This document shows, piece after piece, positions 1 to 7,496 of a stretch of DNA of 13,107 bases (the first letter of the stretch is position 1; every line of letters starts with the position of its first letter). The notes under the pieces were generated by a model. That model was not told the DNA's origin, made no database searches, and worked only from the letters and a program-made list of their open reading frames with translations. The stretch is from positions 1-13,107 of the forward strand of contig OUQQ01000570.1 of NCBI GenBank assembly GCA_900404475.1, in the 5' to 3' direction. The position numbers and the translations under genes are program-made. The DNA is from Spongospora subterranea. Its lineage: Eukaryota; Endomyxa; Phytomyxea; Plasmodiophorida; Plasmodiophoridae.

Positions 1-439
1 GAAGCCGGTCCAGAACTATGCAAACATGCTCAATGTGTTCAGGTATGGAACGGGAGTATATAAGAATGTCGTCTAGGTAAATCACCACGAACTTATTGAG
101 GATGTCTCTGAAAAGGTCGTCCATGAAATCTTGAAAACATGCAGGGCAGGTGCCATTGCTAGTCCAAACGGCAATGACTAATTATTCGAACAATCCGAAC
201 GGGGTCCTGAAAGCGGTCTTCCACTCGTGTCCTTCTTTCATTCTAACCAATTTATATGCACACCTGAGATCGAGCTTGGAAAAGATCGAACCTTTGCTAG
301 CGTTGTAGAGGATGTCGCTGATTAAAGGAAGTGGATGTCGATTCTTGATCGTCATTTCATTAATTCGCCTGAAATCAACGCAAAGGCGCAGGGGGTTATC
401 CTTCCAAAGAGTTAGACACAGAAAGCGTGATGGAGCCTT
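1..439 (-). pseudogene. Ty3/gypsy reverse transcriptase fragment (decayed)
   Basis: Translating the minus strand gives the N-terminal half of a Ty3/gypsy RT in order: a [12 protein letters not shown] start (the family's SPVLFV-like strand), [20 protein letters not shown], then [12 protein letters not shown] (first catalytic Asp region), then the YLDDILIYS catalytic box, with YLDD at 68-79. The copy is broken. There is an in-frame TAA at 182-184 where the family has Tyr (FEYLVMPFG), an extra base just after it, and compensating indels before the FQDFMDD segment. An in-frame TGA at 440-442 closes the upstream side. The fragment runs off the left edge of the window, so the rest of pol may continue there. 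RT identity is certain from the motif series; the copy cannot be functional as read. Confidence 0.93.
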
Positions 440-441
440 TC

Positions 442-889
442 AAAACGTATGTTGTTTTCTGTATCTGTAATCGTACGATTAGTTGAGATTGTGGTGACTA
501 CAGTAAAGGGAACTATTGCAAGCATTTGCTGCTAGGTAAGACAATATATGATCACTAATATGCTGATTCAGTGGAGTACCTGATGGGATTGTGGAATTCC
601 GAAACGGTGAGTATAGGCGTTCGGACAGCGGGAACAGCAGAAACTGTAGTGACAGGACGACATCAAATGGGGCAATCCACTGAATGTGAGAACCAGTCAG
701 GCGCCAATATGAGAAGAATGGCTCAAAATTATGAGAAATTATGTGGCGAAAATGAAGAGCTGGCTCGCTTACTACCAGAGAAAAATCATTTACAAAACCA
801 AAAAGCAAGCGAGTGATCATTGAATGCATGAGCTGGTTGAATCAAAACCATTTGATGTTAAAGGCCTTTGTGAATTGCAGCCAAAGCGC
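442..889. other. Unassigned stretch with one short coiled-coil-like ORF
   Basis: No family is recognised here. A plus-strand frame at 571-816 (81 codons) ends in a Glu/Leu-rich run (YEKLCGENEELARLL) that reads like a short coiled coil. A GTGAGT splice-donor-like site lies at about 606. An antisense frame of 116 codons covers 479-829 and looks like a shadow. The stretch sits between two retrotransposon relics, so it may be element-derived. Nothing here supports a confident gene call. Confidence 0.25.
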
Positions 890-1095
890 AAATAAAATGG
901 AGAAAACTGACGTTTGAGTTCGCGTTCGAAGCTCAGTCAAGAAGGCAACAGCTCCATGACATTCTGGCGAGTGCCACGGGCGCAAAAGGTTGATATTGAT
1001 ATGGCATTTTCAATTTTAGGGCAAGCACTAGAGCCCAATCAGTTCGAACATGTCTACAGAACGTCAACCGCATGAGGAGCTTGGGCGGCTTCCTC
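890..1095 (+). pseudogene. Ty1/copia Gag N-terminal fragment (decayed)
   Basis: Reading across frameshifts gives ENxTFEFAFEAQSRRQQLHD, then ILASATGAK, then DIDMAFSILGQALEPNQFEH, then VYRTSTA and GAWAAS. This is the copia Gag N-terminal pattern (NW..wkf..e..L, then a Leu-rich segment ending in a TA..AW motif). The first part aligns base for base, at roughly 80 percent, with the Gag start of the second copia element on the minus strand at about 7170-7275. Breaks include a lost base turning the Trp codon into TG, an extra base before the DIDMAF segment, and a TGA before GAW. No LTR or primer-binding site is visible upstream, so this is a detached fragment in the opposite orientation to the larger elements. 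Confidence 0.8.
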
Positions 1096-1899
1096 TGTCG
1101 AAAACTAATCAGCCTTCTGCCTCTGCCGCTTCCTTTGGCAGTCAATAAATTTCTCAGCCTGAACACATTCGGTTGACAGGTTCAGGGGAGTCATCCATTA
1201 TCACAGCCGTCTCGCGCTTGAAAAATTGATCCGATTGTTTTAGTCGCAGCATCACCAAGTTCAGCATCATGTGATTATGGTCTTCTTGCAGCAAAACTTG
1301 CTTTCATAAGAGAGCGTTGAGTATGATGTTTTTTGTTGCAATATGGTTATTGTCCTACCTGAATACATCGATGTTCCGCTCATGCTCAATCAAGCAAGGA
1401 GTTCATAGTCATCTTCCAGGATCGCAGGAGAATGTTCACTTCAAATTTACATCGAACCGGAGGCTATCGTGGGTCAGAGAAAGTCAACTTTCCAATAATC
1501 GACGATCCCACAACAGTGAATGCATCGTTGGCACATCGAATTGAGGCGAAACTCTTCCGCCAATCAGGCACATTGTTACAGACACGATTCGGGTTCTCGG
1601 TTGATATTCTGACGGAATTTCCCACTGTTTGATTAGATCGCGGCTCGGGGTGGGCTTGTTCCAAATTCGTGGGGCCTGGTCGACAAATCCTGAGAAAATT
1701 TTCCCCTTTGGTAAGACGAGTAAGCTCTGGAGTAGACCAACGTGGTCCGAAAACATTGAAACAAATTTCCTCCAGATCTGGAAGGTTCTCCTTCACTTTC
1801 ACCTGCGTTCACCATCCTCTGGGGTCAATGTTGGACTGGAGACACGTCGTCTGTTTGTTCATCATCAAAATAAAAAGCCGGCTCTCGAAGCAGAAGCAT
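1096..1899. other. Stretch without recognisable gene
   Basis: Several overlapping frames of 60-112 codons occur on both strands, for example plus 1317-1544, plus 1432-1632 and minus 1464-1802, but none shows a known domain or a convincing start and stop context. The plus frame at 1317 begins with a hydrophobic run (MMFFVAIWLLSYL) that resembles a signal peptide but leads into low-quality sequence. The right end borders a relic of the secreted-protein gene, so some of this DNA could be the decayed flank or body of that copy. I could not extend the match into it. Confidence 0.3.
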
Positions 1900-1971
1900 C
1901 TGAACCGACATCGACCAATTTCTGGGGCCAATATTCGTCTAACACGTGAACTGTCGTCATCTGTTCTTGGA
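1900..1971 (+). pseudogene. Relic resembling the N-terminal region of the 11113 secreted-protein gene
   Basis: The 72 bases align without gaps to 11260-11331 of the intact secreted-protein gene, with about three quarters of positions identical, and in the same reading frame. The translations are LNRHRPISGANIRLTRELSS here and LNRRPLISSANIDLPPESSS in the gene, both followed by SV. The frame stays open around the match (1669-2034), but signal peptide and mature C-terminal domain are not recognisable. Downstream, short patches such as ATCATCAA and TGTGTGATCCT may continue the alignment with gaps up to about 2040. The most economical reading is a diverged, truncated paralogue in direct orientation. 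A shared low-complexity element cannot be excluded without a formal alignment. Confidence 0.6.
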
Positions 1972-2084
1972 TCATCAAACAATCTACGGCTCGTTGCCCC
2001 ATTGCTGTCCAATGCCCAATCGTTTCGTGTGTGATCCTATTTCCTCACTGTAAGTTCAAACAACTACCCGCTCAATATCTTTTC

Positions 2085-2919
2085 TCCAGAACGACGATCG
2101 GGCAGTGGTCATTCCACAACTGTGTCACCAGCGCAATCAATTCCTCACCAAGTCTGTTTTTCGTTTGAGTACTCAGCCTTACCTCGCACTGCTTTCTTTC
2201 TGCAAATACTCAATTTCATTATCCAGATGGCCCCCAAATTGAGAGTTTGTACGGCAATCGCTTGATCGAACACCTTTTCAAGAAACTTTCATGGACGTTT
2301 CACCCCATGACTTTCGTTCCATCTCATTTCGAGAGGTTTCCATCGCAGTCAAGAATCATGTCGCTTTCAATCCGACGTTTGAGGATTTGGAAAAGATATT
2401 CAATTTTCTCGGGACGGAAAAAACCGCACGATTCTCTACAGGTGAAAGTAATCCAAACTCACCTTCTCCATACGGATTGACCGAGACGACATTGAACACG
2501 TTGAAATGTCTGCCAATTACATCAAGAACATTGCCAGCAAGTTCTGAAAGAAAAAAGATGTTGATAAAATCACTGCCCTTTTAACCACAACCTCGATCTT
2601 TCTCGCTGAATCAGACTTGCTCATCGACGAGGAGCTATCCCAACAATCTGGTTCTGGTTCTGAGAGAAAGTCGCAAAGTATTTTTTACATTTTTTTGGGT
2701 AATTGGAACCACATCTGGAAAATCACAGGTCGCATCGATAGCTTGTCAAGGGTTTACAAAAACTGGATCAGGAAGAAGCTCAGAGCGTTCTTCAAAAGCT
2801 GGTCCCACTACTCGAGTCAAGGATCTGTGGATTTAGCTCAAACACAAATCAGGCAATTTGAAAGAGATCTCCTCAACCAAAACACAACCTTGAACGGAAA
2901 AAGAATCGCGCAAAAGTAA
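2085..2919 (+). pseudogene. Intron-split coding-like segment of unknown family, with an internal stop
   Basis: I see a series of plus-strand coding pieces that fit together by phase. A frame from about 2291 (MDVSPHDFRSISFREV...EKIFNFLGTEK) can splice by a 44-nt intron (2442 GTGAAA to 2485 AG, with TTGAC before the acceptor) into a frame reading DDIEHVEMSANYIKNIASKF. After a TGA at 2545-2547 the same frame continues KKKDVDKITALL...AESDLLIDEELSQQ. A second intron, 2678-2728 (51 nt, GTATTT...CACAG), joins in phase to a last piece ending TAA at 2917-2919. Part of that last piece reads better in another frame (LVKGLQKLDQEEAQSVLQKL), which suggests a frameshift. An upstream piece reading IESLYGNRLIEHLFKKLS is also out of frame. 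The family is not recognised. Either a decayed gene or a mis-modelled live one. Confidence 0.35.
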
Positions 2920-3251
2920 TTCATCTAGTGTAAAACCACATTTTTCAAGACAATTTTCCGATTCCGCTTCAGCAGTTTTTGAATTCTAATGGTCGACCTG
3001 GAGCTATACATTGCTTCCGGAGCTGAAACCGTCATCTCAAAACGATTTTTGTTACAATGATTCTGTGACAATAAAATCAAATGGTATGGGGAGGATGTCA
3101 ACAGATGACGCCAACATGAATTGTGAAAAAGGTCTCGCAGCGTCAGAGCGTTTTGCAAAAGTTTCTTGAGTATGTTGAATTTATATATATAGTTGAGGGA
3201 CCTCTGTTTGCGGCGGTTTTGGATTATATTTGAAATTGAAAATTATCTGGG
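2920..3251 (+). other. Spacer between two coding-like segments; TATA-like stretch
   Basis: No open frame of note except a short run reading MVDLELYIASGAETVISKR near 2989-3057, which could be an exon of the flanking gene(s) that I cannot connect. A TATATATATA-like stretch lies at 3181-3190, about 60-70 bases upstream of the ATG proposed for the next gene at 3252. It is a possible core promoter for that gene, by position only. Confidence 0.3.
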
Positions 3252-4263
3252 ATGTCGCGTGCCAGGGTGAAAACCTATCGCAATGGAGATGAACCCGTAG
3301 TGCACCATTGCTGTACTGTACCACAATGTTATCTGTGAAGATTCTCAAGAAAAAGCTGAGCGCAGCCGAGAGAGAGCATCGGTCGTTGGTTCTTGCCGGT
3401 GAACAGCTCAAGGATTCGAATCGCCTACTGGAATCTCGTCTGGCTGATATTGATAAACATGTTCGATATCATTTAGAGCACAAGGTCTCTGCCGATGATA
3501 TAGCCGAGAAGAAAGCTATTAAAAAAGCACAAGAATGCGCCATCAGCTCAGAGATCGAGAGTAATCTCAAGTATCTTGCTATTTCAGGTCGGTATTCAGA
3601 TTGATTCAGGTTTGACGAAGGTGAGCCGGTCATATTTTCACCGTTTGTCAATGGTGCAAAAACAACACGCGGAACAGCGAAGAACCCTAAATCTGTGAGC
3701 AATGCTGGGAATGATTACGGCTGTTAGAGTTGAGTTTTGACAGTTGACCACAGTGATATGGTCGACGAGAAAACCGCCACTGAAGGCCACATATCTCAAG
3801 TGATGGGCGATATCGTTCAACTCAAAGACGAAATTAACGGATTGACCACGGTTTGTTCTCACAACCCTTGTTTTTTTTACTTCAATTTTCTCGATTCAAA
3901 ACAAACGTTTGAGTTCCAGGTCCAGTAGTCGCTAAATTAAAGCCATACTTGACACGAACAATTACATCTCATTTCCGGGGTTCTTTTCCGACCTCGAGAA
4001 TAATAATGGTGGCTCGGTTCAAACAGATTATGGAGAAACAAAAGTCGGAGGAGTCGGAGTTGGTATTGTTGTCAGATCAAGGGGCGGTGGAGAGGATTCG
4101 AGGGGAACTGATTCAAATCCAGTCGGAGATACGATCGTTGGATGTCCAGCACCGAAAGCAGCAGAGGACGATCCGCCTTCACCATCGCCGCCTGATTGAC
4201 CTTCAGGCTGCCAATCGTGACATGGCAACGATCCTCGTCAAGAACGACATCACCCTGCCATGA
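3252..4263 (+). CDS. Putative multi-exon coiled-coil protein (family unknown; possibly broken)
   Basis: Proposed model: start ATG 3252 (MSRARVKTYRNGDEP), a 44-nt intron 3297-3340 (GTAGTG...GAAG), then exon from 3341 (ILKKKLSAAEREHRSL...). After a frame change at about 3560-3588, an open piece 3588-3694 ends in QKQHAEQRRTLNL. Next come an intron 3695-3753 (59 nt, GTGAGC, TTGAC, CACAG), an exon 3754-3850 (DMVDEKTATEGHISQVMGDI...), an intron (either 3851-3942 or 3855-3919) and a last exon to the TGA at 4261-4263. Three of the four joins keep phase. The exception, near 3560-3588, would need a 27-nt intron or is a one-base frameshift. The products are rich in Glu, Lys, Gln and Leu with heptad-like spacing, so coiled coil is the safest description. 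It resembles a cytoskeletal or kinetochore-type rod but I cannot name a family. Confidence 0.42.
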
Positions 4264-4661
4264 GATGCTCTCCCGATTGTGATTTTTGTAGATCACTAAA
4301 CCCGTGAATCAGTTGACAAACAACAAATCGCCTACAATTTCTCACCTCGGTATAACGAAACGATCCGTATTGTGTGACAGAAAAAAATGTAGATTAGCTA
4401 GGGCGGTGTAAATGCAATTTCTATCAAAAACTTATAGACAACCATTATGGTTTCACATTTTTGTTTAGGTCGCGGATCTGTTATGACTTCACGTTGTGGC
4501 TGACGATTGACGAAGAGCGAAATCCGAAATAGATCCACGAAGGAGGTCGGGACGACGACATTGATGGATTTACCTTGCAACAATAGAATCGAATCGTCGA
4601 CGTTGGGGCGAGAGAGTGCTGTTTTAGAAATATCGTATTGAGAAGCCAGTGATTTCACAAG
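4264..4661. other. Stretch without confident gene
   Basis: Follows the stop of the coiled-coil segment. The plus strand has many stops. The minus strand carries an 86-codon frame (4398-4658) including LLLQGKSINVVVPTSFVDLF, which could be coding but shows no known domain and lies opposite the coding-like plus strand pieces. No polyadenylation or promoter signal stands out. Confidence 0.25.
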
Positions 4662-5057
4662 ATGGGTCGAGAACCAGACAAAGAGAGTTTGGTGAAGCCA
4701 AACGCCATGCCAACTTCGGAATTGACCATTTCAGCTGTTCAGCAAAAAATGGTTGCTTTGTACGAAAAATACCAAAATTATGCCGGCAAAGAAACTAATA
4801 AGGATCAAACTTCAATCGCAATCAACACCGGAGTCAATATTGGCAAATTTGAGAGCATCATATCTGTAGACGTTTAGACCAATATCATTATGTGCCGAAC
4901 AACACCATCACCATCCGCCAATCTCAGGAAAAAGCAGTGACCGAACAAATCACAGCGAATTACAGTAAAAATTTGGAAGGCGAAGCATCAAGGGGCATTA
5001 CCAACAGAAGTTCAATCCCGTGTTTGCCCTTCCCCTCCTGTGGAATTGCGCATTGGT
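4662..5057 (+). other. Coding-like segment of unknown family, one frame change
   Basis: A 71-codon frame starts at ATG 4662 (MGREPDKESLVKPNAMPTSE, then LTISAVQQKMVALYEKYQNY) and stops at TAG 4875-4877. From 4877, in another frame, the sequence continues as DQYHYVPNNTITIRQSQEKA, then VTEQITANYSKNLEGEASR, before becoming less protein-like and stopping at about 5057. The two parts have similar composition (Gln, Asn, Lys and Thr rich), so they could be one reading frame broken by an indel or a missed intron. It may belong to the coiled-coil locus upstream. No start context or domain decides this. Confidence 0.3.
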
Positions 5058-5611
5058 AAGCTATGGACCGGGATTGTCTGGGACCTGGTCGAGGTACTCC
5101 TTGAGATGGTTTTCGAGTCCTTGCGTTGCATCAAAAGCATTGAGGAACTCCCAAAAGAGTTTGTTCGGGCCACACCTTCCCAATCTATCAAGTTTTTGAG
5201 CTTGTTACGAAAGTAACTTGAGTACCAACACCTGAATAACAATGTAGAGGGCTCGGAATCACCCTCGAGGTGGAGCGCTTTCGCTGACGGCAACAGACGG
5301 CTGAAGATGGTATATAGTTCTGTATAGATCTAACCGACGGAAGTGGACTGGGATCTGTCGGCAGTTGCAACGACAGCGAATAATCCCAGCACCTTGCGGT
5401 TGAATCTGTCGCAGGGTCGATACATCCAACCAAATTGTTAAAATTTAACCTGCTTGATGGCCAGGACTGATTACTACCATACGGCGATGTTTGATTTTGC
5501 AGCAGCAATTTGAACATAGAAAAATCGGCTGGGGACCATGTTGGCAGTGGGAGTAAACGCAAGTCGGTGTGATGGAGAAAGAGCGATGCCAGACTGAACG
5601 AATACAAGGTT
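5058..5611 (-). other. Unassigned, possibly element-derived stretch
   Basis: On the minus strand at about 5080-5200 one frame reads RLGRCGPNKLFWEFLNAFDA followed by TQGLENHLKEYLDQVPDN, which looks like true coding sequence but matches no family I can name. It is interrupted by stops on both sides. A 154-codon minus frame at 5188-5652 is long but has Ser/Pro-rich composition and no domain, and may be a chance frame. Because a MULE transposase relic lies directly upstream on the same strand, part of this could be the 3' portion or cargo of that element. Confidence 0.3.
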
Positions 5612-5990
5612 TCAAAAGTACTGCTCGGCGTCTGTCCTAATTTTAGCCACAAATGCCCTCAGATTGGGATGCGGCGTGGGGAACAGCTCGCTGATATGAG
5701 TATTATATGATTCCAGTGGGTTGTTGTTTCGATTGGCAACCTCTTCCCTTCCTGTTATCTGGGTGCTAAGATTCCGGTCACGAGGAGAGCGCATTCACGT
5801 TTTCTTGATATGATCGAAATACTCTTGTGAAGCATCCACCTCCACCTAAGTTTCCAATGCCAATTGAGCACGGAGGAACTGGAACCCCACCGTCGTAATC
5901 TCATGGTGTTCAATAACGCTTAAGCGCGTCCAAGATCCCTGGCCTCATCAAGCAATTCGCTGAGTGATCTGATATTTGAAAAGGACCACT
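5612..5990 (-). pseudogene. Mutator-like element (MULE) transposase fragment (decayed)
   Basis: The minus strand reads IGNKPIEWSFSNIRSLSELL, DEARDLGR, then after a one-base shift LSVIEHHEITTVGFQFLRAQ, then YFDHIKKT-stop, MRSPRDRNLSTQITGREEVA, and finally NRNNNPLESYNTHISELFPT followed by PHPNLRAFVAKI. The last block matches the conserved NRTNNPLERYNR...HP....F signature at the C-terminal side of MULE-type transposases, where the family has W(I/L)....P..WN before it. Here the Trp after KKT is a TGA, and a further TAG interrupts the segment before it. The downstream end meets a TGA at 5612-5614. No terminal inverted repeats were found by eye. Family assignment is good; the copy is dead. Confidence 0.68.
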
Positions 5991-6311
5991 CGATTGGCTT
6001 GTTTCCAATGGAAATCATCCGACTACCTGGTAATTAGAAGGAAATAGGCCACCTGTCATTTATGAAGTGCGAGGACTAGGTTCGAGAAGAATAAATATTG
6101 CCCAAAGGCTTGTAATCAAATCCTTGGTTGCCGTTAATCCTGATTCGTCTCCAACCTAGCCCTTGATTCTCAACAGATAATCAATGTCGTGGTACACACC
6201 TCTATGCTCTCCGTCCTCTAACCACAACTCCATGTCCCTTGTTTGATATATCATTCTTATAAGCTCTTGGGAACTCTCGTAAACTGTTGTTTACACATTT
6301 CAACAATATCA
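5991..6311. other. Stretch between transposon relics
   Basis: The minus strand has discontinuous pieces (NQGFDYKPLGNIYSSRT and HFINDRWPISF) that may be the upstream part of the MULE transposase, but stops are frequent and no domain can be assigned. The right end leads into a plus-strand copia RNase H tail. Confidence 0.25.
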
Positions 6312-6391
6312 CCGGCTTTACTTTTCAAGATGTCAGTACAATCGTCGAAGCTAAGCTTTGTTCAAGATGGTATTAGATACGTAATTGTTGA
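6312..6391 (+). pseudogene. Copia pol C-terminal tail (plus-strand element)
   Basis: The plus strand reads SPALLFKMSVQSSKLSFVQD followed by GIRYVIVE. This corresponds to the end of copia pol (the ADLLTK....KH..F...LGI region after RNase H). It lines up with the minus-strand element's own end, MGIRDVESRGSVETGGD, if the four residues ESRG, which include the polypurine tract, are missing here. It runs directly into a TGTTGAAA LTR start at 6386. Short and diverged, so confidence is moderate, but its position immediately before an LTR is as expected. Confidence 0.45.
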
Positions 6392-6650
6392 AATTACCGT
6401 TGAGTCGTCGAGCTGCGGGCATGACAGTGATGATGTCGCCCGGCGGCTGTCAGGCCAGGCTTTCCAGCCACTGTCTAACAGTGACCAATTGCTGGATCAA
6501 CGACTGGGGGGGGAGGGAGTGCAATCTGGCAATCATCCGCTGAATAAACTCAGTTCTTAAATTGATCAACTCTTTAGTCTCGCATAGTTTAAAAGACCCG
6601 CGTTGATGGCCGACCACGACCTCAAGCAAACGGAACTGCTACCATCTGCT
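6386..6650 (+). repeat. Copia LTR in plus orientation
   Basis: The segment begins TGTTGAAATTACCG, the same first eight bases as the other LTR of the window, and follows a pol-like tail. Its last part (about 6556-6643) is nearly the same as 7400-7488: AAATTGATCAACTCTTTAG, a short diverged patch, then GACCCGCGTTGATGGCCGAC onward to CTGCTACC. The final bases CTACCATCTGCTT align to the CTACCCTCTTCTCA that ends the other copies, so the CA terminus is eroded. An AATAAA lies at 6543-6548 and a G8 run at about 6506-6513. No primer-binding site follows; integrase sequence of opposite orientation does. Confidence 0.6.
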
Positions 6651-7306
6651 TCGCCGCTGCTGTCTTGCACCTTCACGCTCGAATTCGTGTTCTTGAACAG
6701 TTGGCCTTTGACTGCACTTGCGGGCAGGAATTCCTCGTCCTCGTCGTCATCCGCTAGCATCTCAACTGGTGTTGTGCGAGTCTCCTTCAATTTTGCGTCC
6801 CTTGATATAAACCTTCTCGACGTCTTCAAATCTTCAAACACATACGCCTTAGCACCATCCGCAAATCCAAGGAATTTGCATTCTCTTGATTTGCTGTCGA
6901 ACTTGCTTCGATGTGAATCTGGAACATGAACCTCCCACAGAGATCCGAACAGTGGCACACTTGCAAGACTTGGTAGCCTCTTGTGAATGAGTTCATACGG
7001 TGACTTCTCGTCCACATTGACCTTTGTCATTGTCCTATTTCTGATGTAGGCCGCCAACCGGACCGCGTATTCCCAATATGAAGTCGGTAGTCCAGAGTCA
7101 AACAACAGGCATCGCGCCATCTCCACGATCGTTCTGTTCATCCCTCTACCTTGCCATTTTGTTGAGGAGCCCTTGCTTGCGCCCGTGTCACTCGCCTGAA
7201 GGTCATGGAGCTGTTGCTTCCTTAAATGAGCTTCGAAGGCGAACTTAAACGCAGTCCAGTTTTCTCCATATAATTTCTGCCCGGTGAAGGCCAACGCCGC
7301 CTCTGA
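6651..7306 (-). pseudogene. Copia element B: Gag start fused to integrase by internal deletion
   Basis: The minus strand opens just after a primer-binding site and reads ALAFTGQKLYGENWTAFKFA, FEAHLRKQQLHDLQASDTGA (Gag N-terminus, about 42 residues). It then jumps at about 7169 to TPQQNGKVE (seen in the next frame) and MNRTIVEMARCLLFDSGLPT, SYWEYAVRLAAYIRNR, SPYELIHK, CKFLGFADGAKAYVFED, SRRFISRDAKL. These are the C-terminal half of the integrase core and the region after it. Protease, the integrase N-terminal part, RT and RNase H are missing. Two small indels leave a 242-codon open frame (6566-7294) whose last 25 or so codons run antisense through the LTR at 6386-6650. This is a deletion derivative, not a host gene. 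Confidence 0.82.
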
Positions 7307-7307
7307 A

Positions 7308-7321
7308 CTGGGCCCATAACC
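7308..7321 (-). promoter_or_regulatory. Primer-binding site matching initiator tRNA-Met anticodon arm
   Basis: On the minus strand the LTR end ...CTCTTCTCA is followed at once by GGTTATGGGCCCAG. This is complementary to the anticodon stem-loop of eukaryotic initiator tRNA-Met (...CUGGGCCCAUAACC...). Drosophila copia has nearly the same bases after its 5' LTR and primes from a cleaved half of that tRNA; yeast Ty5 does likewise. It fixes 7322 as the inner edge of the LTR and the minus strand as the direction of element B. Confidence 0.88.
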
Positions 7322-7496
7322 TGAGAAGAGGGTAGCAGTTGCGTTTGCTTGAGGTCGTGGTCGGCCATCAACGCGGGTCTTCTGAACTAAACGAGATTTC
7401 CTAAATTGATCAACTCTTTAGTCTCGTTTAATTCAGAAGACCCGCGATGATGGCCGACCACGACCTCAGGCAAACGGAACTGCTACCCTCTTCTCA
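7322..7496. repeat. 75-bp inverted repeat with 25-nt loop at the LTR end
   Basis: Arm 7322-7396 is the reverse complement of arm 7422-7496 at 71 of 75 positions. The four differences are single substitutions. The 25-nt loop is 7397-7421 and contains TTGATCAA. Each arm ends in the LTR terminus CTCTTCTCA pointing outward. A third, direct copy of loop plus arm occurs at about 6556-6643. In RNA form this would fold into a very long hairpin beside the primer-binding site. Confidence 0.95.

Noticed and set aside
479..829. 116-codon minus-strand frame
   Set aside because: No domain, aromatic-rich composition typical of an antisense shadow, and the plus strand in the same stretch reads more like protein.
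2291..2440. Resemblance of SPHDFRSIS...EDLEKIFNFL to the calponin-homology region of the kinetochore protein Ndc80
   Set aside because: Only a few scattered residues agree and the diagnostic LRYPF and WP..L motifs are absent, so I did not name it.
5188..5652. 154-codon minus-strand frame, Ser/Pro/Leu-rich
   Set aside because: Longest frame of its region but no domain or homology I recognise, and the neighbouring transposase relic ends in a different frame. Treated as probably chance.
6298..6305. Minus-strand TGTTGAAA near 6300 as another LTR start
   Set aside because: Only eight bases, no polypurine tract or LTR body follows; likely chance next to the true plus-strand start at 6386.
6603..6929. 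108-codon plus-strand frame over the integrase of element B
   Set aside because: Antisense to clear integrase motifs; its start (MMADHD) is LTR-end sequence.
7440..7490. ATGGCCGACCACGACCTC read as the Gag start codon
   Set aside because: The sequence lies in the LTR end, before the primer-binding site, and occurs in both orientations, so it is LTR rather than Gag.
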